Both the position numbers and the translations under genes were made by a program. 64,000 nucleotides of DNA, from NCBI GenBank assembly GCA_964017065.1, contig OZ024784.1, positions 16,039,152 through 16,103,151 of the forward strand, given 5' to 3'. The DNA comes from Haliclona indistincta (taxonomy: Eukaryota; Porifera; Demospongiae; Haplosclerida; Chalinidae). Below, in pieces: positions 12,101 to 22,564 of this stretch (the first letter of the stretch is position 1; each line of letters starts with the position of its first letter). The notes beneath the pieces were generated by a model. It saw only the letters and a list, made by a program, of their open reading frames with translations. It ran no database searches and was not told where the DNA came from.

Positions 12101-13856
12101 TTTCACACTTACAATGTAATTCTAAAGGTTGTGTGTGCAATAGTACCGTCAGAATTAAGTATAGTAACAGGTTGAGGTCGATCAATAGGAGGAATCTCAT
12201 CGTAGAGGTGACTGGATTTGATTCTGCTTCTTCTTCTCCTCTCCCACTCCTTCTCAATTTCATCATCACTATCGTCCTCCTCTTCATCTTCATCTTCAGA
12301 GTCTGCGCCCGAGGCAGAATGAAGCTTTGGTGGTCGCAAGAGGCAAGGCATTCCACCACTGGGAGGAGAAAAACATTCAGGTGCAGAAATAATTCAGATT
12401 TTAACGTACCTTTGAAAGAAGCAGAAGTAGGCAAGGAGGTCATATAATGTTACAAACTGTAGGTTAGAGCCCTGAATATTGTAGAATCCTTCCTTAGTGA
12501 TGTTGATCAAGAAGTGTGTGATGGGAGGATCGTTGGTGCTCAGTCTGATCGAGAGGGCATGGTCGGCATGCGATGACTCTCTTATTACAAATGACTGTAA
12601 AATGGGAAAAGAGTGCATAGTGCAGTGAACTCTCTGGTTCACTTACCCCAGTTGATCTTTCCAATAGCATTTTAGCAGCTGCAATAATAATGAGTATAGT
12701 ACTAACAACAATAATAGTAATATGTAGTTTAACAAGAGTTAACGCAGTTCGGATTGGCACGGGCGCAAGAATGAATGATAAACTTGACTGTCAGTGTGAT
12801 CGAAGTGGGTAGAACAGGACTTGCCCAAACACGCAGGTTTGAGCAGAGCCCTGTTATTTATGAGCCTTGTTTTTAGCTCAGGTGCATGCAACTTACAGTA
12901 TGGTATTCTGTGTGGCCCGCCAAGCTATGCAGGTTAGTTGCATGCCTACCCACATGAGGCCAAACCAAGCAGATGTGTGTTAAGGGTAACTGTGCAGTAA
13001 GTGTTAGTTATCCAGAGGATATGTAGCTGTATAGTACACAGTGAGTTTTTTAAACTTCACATACATGGATAAGTGTATTTTCAAAAATATAAATAAAATT
13101 ATGTTTTGAGCACTGTGCAGGTGTGCAAACAGAGCAGCTATACTAATCCACACTAAATGACTCATTGTGTGTAAACAGTATACAGAGTGTTGAGTCTAGC
13201 TCTGAAATGGAAAGTCTAGCTTGGTGTTCATTGTCACCTCTAGTACTAATGTGTCTACATAGTTGGTGACTAGGAATCTGTATCACTCTCACATTATGCA
13301 GCTGGTCAGAAATAGATGAACCTACTGGCTCTGATGTGGTGCGTGCATGTATGCGTACGTACGTACGTACCTCCATGACGATCAAGTGTAGGTATGTTCC
13401 ATTGGGACTCTGTTCTCTTCAAGTAGGGCTTGGCAGTTGCCTTAGAGAACTGTACTACATGAGGCTCTAGGACAGGTTGACGAGCAGACACTGATACATC
13501 TATGTGTACAACAAACGTTAAAGATCAACGCTCTAATGATGTATCACTATGGGTCTTACGATCATGTGATGACCTTCGTGAGTCTAATCCGTCTTTTTGA
13601 AGTGATCTGCATTATTGTTAAACACAACTAGTAACATGCAAGTGTATTGTTAACAAAGTGAGGTGGTAAACTGACAGTGTTTTTCTAAAGTGAACGTGTT
13701 CATAGTCGTCCAAGCGGCGTTTATGTGCCTCAAGAGCCTGAGAGAGGGGAGTAGAGAGGACAATAAACTAGGCAAGTATCTACCAGGCTTATTCACCTTC
13801 AAATAGGTGTTGTTGGACTTCTCCCCCGCAACACCACTGCTGTGCGTAGTCGCCAT
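9200..13856 (-). CDS. RIN-family Rab5 GEF (SH2 - Pro-rich - RH - VPS9 - RA)
   Basis: ATG at 13856, TAG at 9200-9202. The first eight exons join in phase: 13797-13856, 13676-13737, 13560-13606, 13371-13499, 12647-12678, 12410-12594, 12147-12358 and 11562-12090. They encode a complete SH2 domain with TGSFVIRESS as the phosphotyrosine-loop arginine motif. Acidic and proline-rich segments follow (PPPLPPRPRL, PPLPPKPCPPPLPPR), which look like SH3 ligands. The RIN-homology region is at about 10450-10930. The VPS9 domain (about 9710-10380) keeps the catalytic-type aspartate in GADDFLPLF and the tyrosine in EGGYYLTTL, so Rab5 exchange activity is expected. The last exons form a Ras-association domain (EKYALYAVE, ILDDDCPQELR). 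Known relatives couple Ras and receptor tyrosine kinases to early-endosome fusion. A single such gene instead of RIN1/2/3 would fit a sponge. Exact joins between 9300 and 11560 were not all fixed. Confidence 0.87.
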
Positions 13857-14123
13857 ACATACAATGTCAGATCATACTAGTCAGAATGCAGCGCAGATCG
13901 ACACGAGTTCAATTTTGTTTGTTGCCATCGCTTAATTAGAATGACCGTAAGTTTCCACTAACGTTATTCATTGGTTCTCGCGCGAAACATCATAAGGGTG
14001 AATGTTGTAGTTCTCGCCAGACTGACTCGCTGTGGAATTGTGACAGTGCGCAGCTGCACTGCACCAGTGCTATTTGTAAGCAATATATACTGTCTATTTG
14101 CACTGTCTAGCTAATATCTTGCT
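13857..14123. promoter_or_regulatory. Divergent promoter region, RIN-like / DH-CRIB GEF
   Basis: 267 bp between two divergent start codons, with no coding signal. It presumably drives both small-GTPase regulators. Confidence 0.5.
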
Positions 14124-17100
14124 ATGCAGACCGATCGATCGTCATCAATCATGTCAACCTGGCGACCGCATCATAGACGAACTAGCTCTATGCCCGTCAG
14201 CAACGAGCAGCTTGAAGAACTGGAAACACGCAGTGTATCAATCGAGTATGAGCATAGCCCGTCCTTCCACGAGGATGATCTAGACACTACTGCCAACAGT
14301 GGGATGTACATTGAGGAGGAAACGGAGGTGAGTTTGTCTGGCGGGTCTAGTCGCTGCATGCAGTGAGCGGCGTCTGTACTCTGTGTGTGATGTGTTTGTG
14401 CGACATACTCACGCATGAGTGGAGTTGGTATTGGTTTATTGTGGGAAACAGACATTGCGTCGTCAGCTCACGTTTACTGCTCTCAAAGATCATGTTACAC
14501 AGTTCATCAATCGACCAGATGACACAGTAATTACTGCATCTATGAGTCAGAAATGATATATGTGCTATTGATACAGATACTGCAGCTGTGTCACTCACCT
14601 ACTGATCCAGACCGATCTGTGCACATCTTTGCATCCATGCTGGACTTGAGCACGCTGTCCGATACAGGTGATCATCATTATTCATATTAACTCACTTGGG
14701 ACCAGCTGTATACTTGTTTACCAAACAAAGTGCACAGCATCGTGTCTGCACTGGGTATGTGATAATTCATTATTGCATATTTCTCCAGATGCCACATTGC
14801 GCAGACATCCTGTCTCTTCTATGAGTGCTGGGGGTAGCTCATCACTGGATCACCCATCCAGTTCATTTGAAGGGGACAATACCTGCACATTACGCAGACC
14901 TCCCAGCCTTTCAATGAGCAACACACCCACAATGACAAAGAACCTGGGGTCATCTGATTCCAGCAGCACTGAATCACTAATGCTAGAAGGTAAGGAGTCA
15001 TGTTTCACTAGATAATGGCCGCCACAGTAGATTACACTTTATACTCTGCTGACAGCTGGAAGTAGTCATGCTCTATTAAATAGCTATAATAATCCCATAA
15101 GAGTAATGGATGCAGTAGAAACAATAATTATTTGATTTCAGATCATCGAACTCTGGTGCTCAAAGAGATTGTTAACACTGAGCTGAAGTATATAACATCT
15201 CTAAATGAACTGCTTCATACGTTCATGCCAGTTTTTGAGAATATAGTCGGTCCTCGTGAACTGAGGTGAGAAGAGGAGTGAGTGGGAGAAGCGTGACAGG
15301 TGTAAATAACATACTCCTCCTCGTATTGCAGGTTAATGTTTCCTTGTCAGTTGGAACCACTCATTGAATGTCACAAAGATTTTCTGAAGCGTTTGCAGGA
15401 ACGTGTTAGCAATGGCTCCAAGTGGTTTGGAATAGTTGGTGACATATTTGGTCGATTTTTAAATGATAAACATGTGAGCTATCTCAATTTATTAACCACT
15501 TTGTGTTAACAACTGTGCTAATTGTAGTCAATTGGACTCTTACACTTTTATGGCTTGTAATCATGTTTGGTGTTAGGTAAATTTTCTTTGACTGTTATCA
15601 CTTCCTGCACACAGATTGAGGTTATTGCTCTCTACAATGCCTACATGCACGAGTTCAAAGTTGCCATGCAGACTATCGCGAAATATGAGCACACATCGCC
15701 TCCGTTCAGGAAAGCACTAAACGTAAGTACTATTGTACAAGTAATTCTATCCTAATTCAATGTCTCTGTGATGAAATTGTCTAATAATGCAATTTGGACT
15801 AGTGGGTGTTTTCTGAATTTTTCGAACATTCAGACACGCATGGATCTATATCCTTTTATGTCAGTATTGTTCAATGTGCTGTTTACTGCAGGAATGTCAA
15901 CAAAAGTCTCATGGACTGACTCTGCAAGCATTCCTTCTCACACCAGTCCAGAGATTACCAAGATACGAGCTCTTACTAAAAGTATGCATATCTTTGTACC
16001 AAAATTATGATAGTACTATTTTGCTGCTATAACTATAGGCTGTACTGAAGCACACCCCTGATCTTGAAGACCATCCTGATAGCTATGGAGTAGACCTAGT
16101 TTTGAAACAGCTCAAGACCCAGCTAGTTGGGTTAGATCACTCTATACAATCCTGCCAACTAGCTTGTTCTGTGACCAAAACAAAGACTAAATCTTATAGC
16201 AAACGGTTAGTAGCAATAACCAAGCAATCACTACAGACTACTACTCATATTCAATAGAAACTCAGCACGAAAATACAAAAGCTCAACGCGCTTCTCAAGA
16301 TTGAAACGGTTTGTTCTGATAACCCATAATGTGTTTCTAACCCTCATTATTTATTGATAGGCACCTCTCTCAGACTAATATTGATGACTACTCCTCGTCT
16401 CCTGAACAGTCTCCACACTCACTAAGAAGCAATAACTTTGTACTACACGCTCAGCATAGCGTACCGCTTATGACAGCTGCTAATCGATGTGTCTCACACG
16501 GCAACCTACTAACTGAGGTACTTGAACAAGTTCTGGACTAGATTGCTGCATAATGATGACATTTTGCAGGGAGACTCAGAGGAACTGGAATCCATCAGTC
16601 ATGCTATAAGCTGCTCTGATGTATCTGTAGTATGCGACCCAATGTTTATCGAACAAGGACAATCAAGTGCCGAGGTAACTGAAACATGCATTGAGCAAGC
16701 ATATGCAAGCAGCAATTATTCAATTAGTGTAGAGTGCGTGTGTGCAACACTTTTGCAATAATTATGTTGATTAGGTATTCCCCGTTGTACATTTATGGAT
16801 ACTGAATATTCAATACACATTAATCAAGTACGTACCCATATACCTGCAGGAAGAAGACACTAGTGCAAACAAGTCAAGTTCAATACATATCTCTCATTCC
16901 AGCAGTTCAGGTTAGCAAGCACGTGTTGTACATACCATACCATACCTACTAACCCTACACAAGCTATGCGCCATACCATACGTGATCAGACCATAGCGGA
17001 CATTATACCTCACTCTCTACAGGTTGTGAGTCAGGTGGGAGTATGTCAGTTTTTTCTCTTGATGACAGTCAAGCTTCAGTGGAGGCTGACAGGAGGAGTG

Positions 17101-17446
17101 TCACAGGAACCACATTGCCTCAGGTCTTGAGTCAGAGCAAGTTAAAGATACCGTCAATTTCAAATGCTTTAATGTCACTTCGAAAGATTGGCAGCAAGTA
17201 AGACATCAACTAACCTGGTTCACAATTTGTCAACAAATTGCACACAAATTTTTTAATTATGGTGACTTGTTATGCAGAATTAAAATAATATTAGTTCCAA
17301 TTATTGGTATTGGTGCAATCAATTATTAATGGTTTGTTTTCTATTTCAGTGCTCATAATTCAGATCAGTACAAGACACACATCAGTGATCCCATTGACTT
17401 CAGACATATTCAGCATGGCAAGAATACTAGCTTGAAATGTGCCTAA
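14124..17446 (+). CDS. Dbl-family Rho GEF with C-terminal CRIB-like motif
   Basis: Fifteen exons, all phases consistent: 14124-14327, 14452-14526, 14577-14667, 14789-14989, 15142-15265, 15332-15473, 15615-15722, 15892-15981, 16039-16205, 16258-16308, 16361-16517, 16570-16674, 16850-16910, 17023-17197 and 17350-17446. The product is about 615 aa. The DH domain spans exons 5-9: TLVLKEIVNTELKYITSLNE is helix 1, and LLTPVQRLPRYELLLKAVLK is the hallmark CR3 block. No PH domain follows; the remaining 220 residues are Ser-rich and basic. The last exon carries ISDPIDFRHIQHGKN, which fits the CRIB core I-S-x-P-x2-F-x-H-x2-H except for the missing Val before Gly. The expected activity is GDP/GTP exchange on a Rho, Rac or Cdc42 protein. 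A CRIB would let it bind GTP-Cdc42/Rac as well. The upstream Ser/Thr region (exons 1-4) has no domain I recognise. Which GTPase it acts on cannot be read from the sequence. Confidence 0.85.
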
Positions 17447-17499
17447 AACTGACTTGATGAAATTAATCTTGTTTTACATTCACTAACTGACTGATGACG

Positions 17500-18490
17500 T
17501 CATAAAGAGTTCATTTGTATATGTCAATCTTGAGCACTCTTATCACCAAGCGATCATAATGAGATACATTTTTCAATTTAAAATTAAAAAAATTATTGTG
17601 CAACTGACTTGAAAAATAACTGTTTCAGTAGGCACTTGTAAAGTGTGCAAACAAGCTCATGATGATGACCATTCTTCTGGTTTACCACTTGTATTATAAC
17701 AACTGCAGAGAGCGGCCATTTCATGTTATCATTTTCTCCCTTTAAATGAAGCAGGTACAAAAACACCCATTAGTGTTATCTTTCATACAGCGACTTTAAG
17801 ATAGAATTTGTATCCTTCTGCATAGTCCAGAGTAGAAAGGTGCACCACACTTTGTAGTTATCTTACGAAGAGGAGGGAACTTTGTTATAAAAACAAGCAG
17901 CTGTGGAATTATTATATGATAGCAAAAACAAATCAAACACTCACCAGTCATGTCACACTGAGGAATTATTGCCATTATCCTTGTCCAGCTTTGTAACTTG
18001 CTGCTCTGTGATTTTTCTCTCCACTGTCAGCTTTTCAACTGACTGTGTCATTTCAGTTCGTAATCTCTTTGTTGATCAGTGATTCTAACTGCTCTATCTT
18101 GATCAGTTGGTCAGCGGTCTTGCTGTTATGCTCAGTCTGTTGATCAGTGATCTTCCTCTCTAGATGTGCTATCTTAGTAGCATATTCATCTCTAACAGCA
18201 ATCAGCTCTTTCTTGTGACGCTCTTCCATCTTGTGCATATAGCTCTCTAGCCTCACTTCCAATGGTCGTTGTGGGCACTCCTCTAGTTCGTGCTGTGCTA
18301 ACTGGTGGCGCAGAATATGTCCAGTACAGTGATAGCGACACTGGACTACTGCCCAACCACATTCCTTCATATTGTGCTCTTCAAGACGACGCAGCTCACC
18401 TATCCATTCACAACCATCATTCTTCCTCTCGCAATAGACCTGTTTACCCAGTACTTGGCGACGAATGCTTACCAAGTACCGGCTAGCATA
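17500..18490 (-). pseudogene. Decayed tandem copy of the TRAF gene
   Basis: 18053-18466 encodes the TRAF zinc-finger and coiled-coil segment almost identically to the intact gene at 18735-20026 (QVLGKQVYCERKNDGCEWIG). The RING exon part is missing: upstream of the match the frame runs into a TGA with no ATG. The coiled coil stops early after KEITN, and the continuation (EKLTVERKITEQQV) lies in another frame. The segment at 17500-17930 is a degenerate MATH region with frame breaks. It ends in a copy of the final block of the intact gene (compare 17520-17560 with 18748-18785). Truncation plus several frameshifts make this a pseudogene, although the coil region could still be transcribed. High identity in the coil suggests a fairly recent duplication. 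Confidence 0.8.
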
Positions 18491-18734
18491 TTGTGTCCTT
18501 CAAGATCCCACCCAGCAAGTTACCAAAATACTACCTACAACCACCAATCAGGCCTCCAAATAAGTTAACTATGCCCAACATCACGACTGTTCCTCATACA
18601 TTGTACTTCAAGTGGTAAACATTGCTGTGACCGATACATTATTTGTGAGAGCAGTATTATTCTATTCCGCATGGGTTGAATACAGCTTAAAATAACACTT
18701 ATGTTATTTTCATTCACAAACTAACAGACACAAA

Positions 18735-20026
18735 CTACACAGTAAGAATGTCAATCTTGAGCACCCTTATCACCAAGCGATCATATGAGACACAGCGAAC
18801 TTCCACTTGACGACTGAATCGACTTGAAAAAATAGCCGTATCACAAGACACTCTGTCGTTATTGGAAGATGCGCAAACAAGCTCATGATGATTCTGATCA
18901 TTCTTCTGGTTTACCACCTGCAATACAACATGTGCAGAGAACGGCCATTGCAGGTTATCATCATTTTCTCCCTTTAGCAGGTACAATGACACCCCATTGG
19001 AGAAAAACAAAATACGGCCGACTTTAAGACAGAATTTGTATCCCTCCGGCCCAGAGTAGAAAGGTGTACTGCACCATGTATCATGCTTTTGCTTCAGCTT
19101 TTTGTAGTCAGTGATGATGAACTCAATGGGAGGAGCTTTGTTATAAAAACGAGCACCTGTGCTAAAAGGTGAATTCACAACAAAGAGAGACAATAACCAA
19201 ACTCACCAATCATGTCACACTGTGGAATAATTTTCTTCATTTCCTTGTCCAGCTCTATAACGTGCTGCTCAGTTAATTCTCTTTGCACAGTGAGTTTATC
19301 AATTGACTGTACCATCTGCTCCATCTTCCATCTCCACTGCTCTATCAAGATCACCTGGTCAGCGGTCTTGCTATCATACTCTTTCTGCTGATCAGTGATT
19401 CTCTTCTTTAACTGCTCTATCTTGATCAGTTGGTCAGCGGTCTTGCTGTTATGCTCAGCCTGTTGATCAGTGATCTTCCTCTCTAGCTGTTCTATCTTAG
19501 TAGCATATTCATCTCTAACAGCAATCAGCTCTTTCTTGTGACGCTCTTCCATCTTGTGCATATAGCTCTCTAGCCTCACTTCCAATGGTCGTTGTGGGCA
19601 CTCCTCTAGTTCATGCTGTGCTAACTGGCGGCGCAGAATATGTCCAGTACAGTGATAGCGACACTGGACTACTGCCCAACCACATTCCTTCATATTGTGC
19701 TCTTCAAGATGGCGCAGCTCGCCTATCCATTCACAACCATCGTCCTTCCTCTCGCAATAGACCTGTTTACCCAGTACTTGGCGACGAATGCTCGGGTCAG
19801 CGATATGTTTGTATTTGTCACTCCTGCAGTGCGGACATGGCTGGCCAGCTGCCTCAATGCGTGTTACGCAAGATTCACAGAGCTTGATTCCACAGCAATC
19901 TAGTAGATGAGGATTACGAAACGCAAGAAGACACACGGAACAGAATAGCGAGTCAGGAATAGAGTCGATAAATTCACAATCATATCCTCCACCAGCGAGT
20001 AGAGGAGCACATTCACCAGACGCCAT
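18735..20026 (-). CDS. TRAF-like RING / TRAF zinc-finger / MATH protein
   Basis: Two exons, 19207-20026 and 18735-19156, joined in phase through an acceptor that ends CACAG before GTGCTCG; about 413 aa. The start is the first ATG (MASGE...) at 20026. Residues 25-75 form a RING-type finger (CSVCLLAF, LDCCGIKLCESCVTRIE, PCPHCRS). TRAF-type zinc fingers follow (ERKDDGCEWIGEL, QCRYHCTGH, HELEECPQRP). A coiled coil comes next with an internal repeat (two KIEQL...ITDQQ...SKTADQ units). The C-terminal exon is a divergent MATH/TRAF-C domain (YNKAPPIEF, SLYLLKGENDDNLQWPF). TRAFs are cytoplasmic adaptors and E3 ligases that trimerise under TNF, IL-1 and Toll-type receptors. The gene starts 74 bp from a divergently transcribed receptor-like gene with death-domain modules, which suggests a shared pathway. 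That functional link is inference. Confidence 0.87.
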
Positions 20027-20100
20027 TGGCGTGAATCGCGTGTCTGTTTCGCACCATGCTCGCACCAAATAACCAGCCCCACCCAACTAGTCTGCATAGC
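20027..20100. promoter_or_regulatory. Divergent promoter, TRAF / 7TM death-domain protein
   Basis: At most 74-89 bp lie between the two start codons, depending on which ATG the plus gene uses (20101 or 20116). An earlier in-frame ATG at 20056 exists, but it would place a polar stretch ahead of the signal peptide. Co-expression is the obvious prediction. Confidence 0.55.
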
Positions 20101-22470
20101 ATGCATAAACAAACAATGGTGCTATCACTCTATTATCTGCCACTATTGCTGATCACAGGCGTGCAAAGCAGAGAGTGCGGAGCTAACAGCGAAGGATGCG
20201 AAACTCTATTCAGAGCCTTTGAAGACGCCTTGCTAGCAAACGGATCAAACCTCTTTAATCTGCGAAGACTATTCTATCCTCCATCATCCCAGCTCCCTGA
20301 GCTAGCGAACATCACTTACTACGTGAAACTCGGATCCGTAGCTATGAGTGGAGAGTTAAAATGTGACGAATCAGTAAATCTGTCTTATCTTGATACAGGA
20401 GTTCGCTATGGTTGGACCACAATTGGTATCTACACTTTCATCCATCCTGCTCTGTTGAATCAACTGCAAGTTCAGCTACCTTTTGCAATTATGAAAATCT
20501 ACGGGGAAAAAGACACATTGACTGGAATAGAGCCATTTCTGTGGGATGGCTTCAGCCGGCTCCCTAGTGCAGAGATATATCTAAACATTCTCAGTGCTGA
20601 AAACGTCACTTGCGCTCCTCCATTTAGCCAAGTGGATGAGATACTTAGAACAATCACATCGCTTGTGAGGAATCACGTTCTGATAAAATTAATGCTTCAA
20701 TGTCCTTTCTCTTACACAGCTGAAATACTATGCACTATCAGAAAGGAAGCTTGGTACTGGATGGCGTCTTACCGATGCCTACTATGCTCTTGATGAAGAG
20801 TCTGTCAGAGAATGTTTTAATAATGGAAATGAGACAGACTACCATTATTTTCCTAAAGAGTTAGCAATTCTCTTCTATACTATGTGTGCTGCTTGCCTAG
20901 TAGCACAGTTGCTAGTTGGATTATCAACTGGCAAATTCATCCAACAGTATATACACACATCAGTGGTTAACCACCAGTCTCTACCACTGCTGATTGGGTT
21001 TCTGTCCTGTATGTTCCTATTTTCAATCGGTATCATTACAGCAGAGATATGGTCGTATGTGACCTGGGAACAGTATTGTAATTCAAAACTAATTCCTGAG
21101 GTCAAAGTAAAATTCTACGTTTTATTCAGCTTTATTGGTGTCTCACTGTTATTTCCATTGTTTCCGATCGCTTTCATTTTGATTTGGTGCAACTGGAATA
21201 AGCATACTATTAATCACTACATGAAATTCACTCTTACAATGTATCTGATTGTGTGGTTGTGTACGTTTGTGTTTCTTTGGGTGATTGTATGCTTAACTGC
21301 TATGTTGTTAATGACACTGGCTTATCCACTATACATGTTCACACTTATATTCATACATGTAGCCTTCGTGTTTTTAGTCACTGTAACATTTGGTGTAGCA
21401 ATATCTCAGATTGTTTCTGTAATGGATCGTAGACCAGGATACAAGCGCTATATATTCCTGGTCATTGTGTTGGGAGTCACCATTGCTATATTATCCTGTG
21501 CACTGTATTTTGGTGTTTTATTCTGGTATAAATTAACAATCGTACAAGGATTATCTAATGTGGAGAGAGCTTCTGCTATAGTGGTCTTGGTTCCATCACT
21601 GGTGCTAGCCTTGTTTGGACGCCTTGTACAACGAAGATTTTTTGCTGACACAGGTAAGTGCACATACATATTCCACATCACAGATAGTGCATCACCATTC
21701 TCACCACATCACAATCCTTCTCACTCAGAACCATCTAGTCCTGCCGTGAGAAGAATAGTGAATGAGTTGGTCACACTAAACTTTAACATTGTAAAGAGAA
21801 GACAACTTAGTGAATTACTTGACATACCAATGAAAGTTCGTGAGACAATTGAATTAGAAGCATCAGGAAAAAATGAAAAGAGACTTGCTTTGACAAAAAT
21901 AATCAGTCATTGGCTAAATAAAACTAAGAATGCTTCATTACAAAAACTGGCAGACGTGCTCCTTATGCTCAAAATGTGTCCCGAAAAATTCAAAAGAGCT
22001 GGAATGTCTGAATCAGAATTTGAGGAATTTGGAATCAGAAAGTCTGAAAGAATCAGGATGTTAATTGGAGACAATTACCTAAAGACACATGATGTTGAGG
22101 CGATCCTGGAAGCAATCAGTGATTCAGCAGTTATACCAGATTCAAAAAGGCTAGCAAAGGAGTTCAATATGTTGCACTGTCCTCCTCGTAAGAGCAATGA
22201 CAGCCTTGAGTCAAGGTTGCGATGGACTTTAGAGACTTGGATTGGTCACAGCTTTGGTTATGTGACATGGAATCATCTCATTGAACACATGAATAACGTC
22301 GATGCTATTGCAGCAGATAAGATCAAATCACTCATATCCGGACACCCTGGCTTTGCAGGTAAATGCATGCTATACATGCAGGTACATGCATGATTCATTC
22401 TTTTTCCGCAGCTCTTCGCAAGGTTTGGAGTAGTGCTCATGTAAAAGCCACAACAGATGAATTGTATTAG
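20101..22470 (+). CDS. Receptor-like protein: ectodomain, about 7 TM, two death-domain-like modules
   Basis: Exons 20101-20664, 20720-22358 and 22412-22470, about 750 aa. The ATG at 20116 gives a clean signal peptide (MVLSLYYLPLLLITGVQS). Next is a Cys-containing ectodomain of about 200 aa (ETLFRAFEDALLANGSNLF, RRLFYPPSSQ). About seven hydrophobic segments lie between 20860 and 21640, with short polar loops. The roughly 260-residue cytoplasmic part holds a death-domain-like six-helix pattern at about 21740-21990 (LLDIPMKVRETIE, ISHWLNKTKNASLQKLADVL). A second related module is at about 22090-22420 (RLAKEFNMLHCPPR, LETWIGHSFGYVTWNHLIEH). An odd number of membrane passes puts the death folds in the cytosol, as needed for adaptor recruitment. 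A possible 30-bp intron at 21654-21683 is read through here because it is in frame and unusually short. I know of no named family with this full layout; I believe similar ectodomains occur in sponge-specific gene families. Function is unknown; signalling is inferred. Confidence 0.75.
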
Positions 22471-22564
22471 CATTGCATAATCATTGTATTAATTTTTTGA
22501 TCAACAATAAAAATTTTTTACTGACACTTAATTTTTGCATGACTTGTGAAAAATTACTGTTGCT

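Noticed and set aside
12109..12147. Using GTAAGT near 12116 as the RIN-like exon 7 donor
   Set aside because: It would leave a 22-bp intron and put the proline-rich exon out of frame. The donor GTACTA at 12146 gives an in-phase join to VPPPLPPRP.
20056..20100. Start of the 7TM death-domain gene at the ATG at 20056
   Set aside because: It adds a polar stretch ahead of the hydrophobic signal peptide; the ATGs at 20101 or 20116 fit better.
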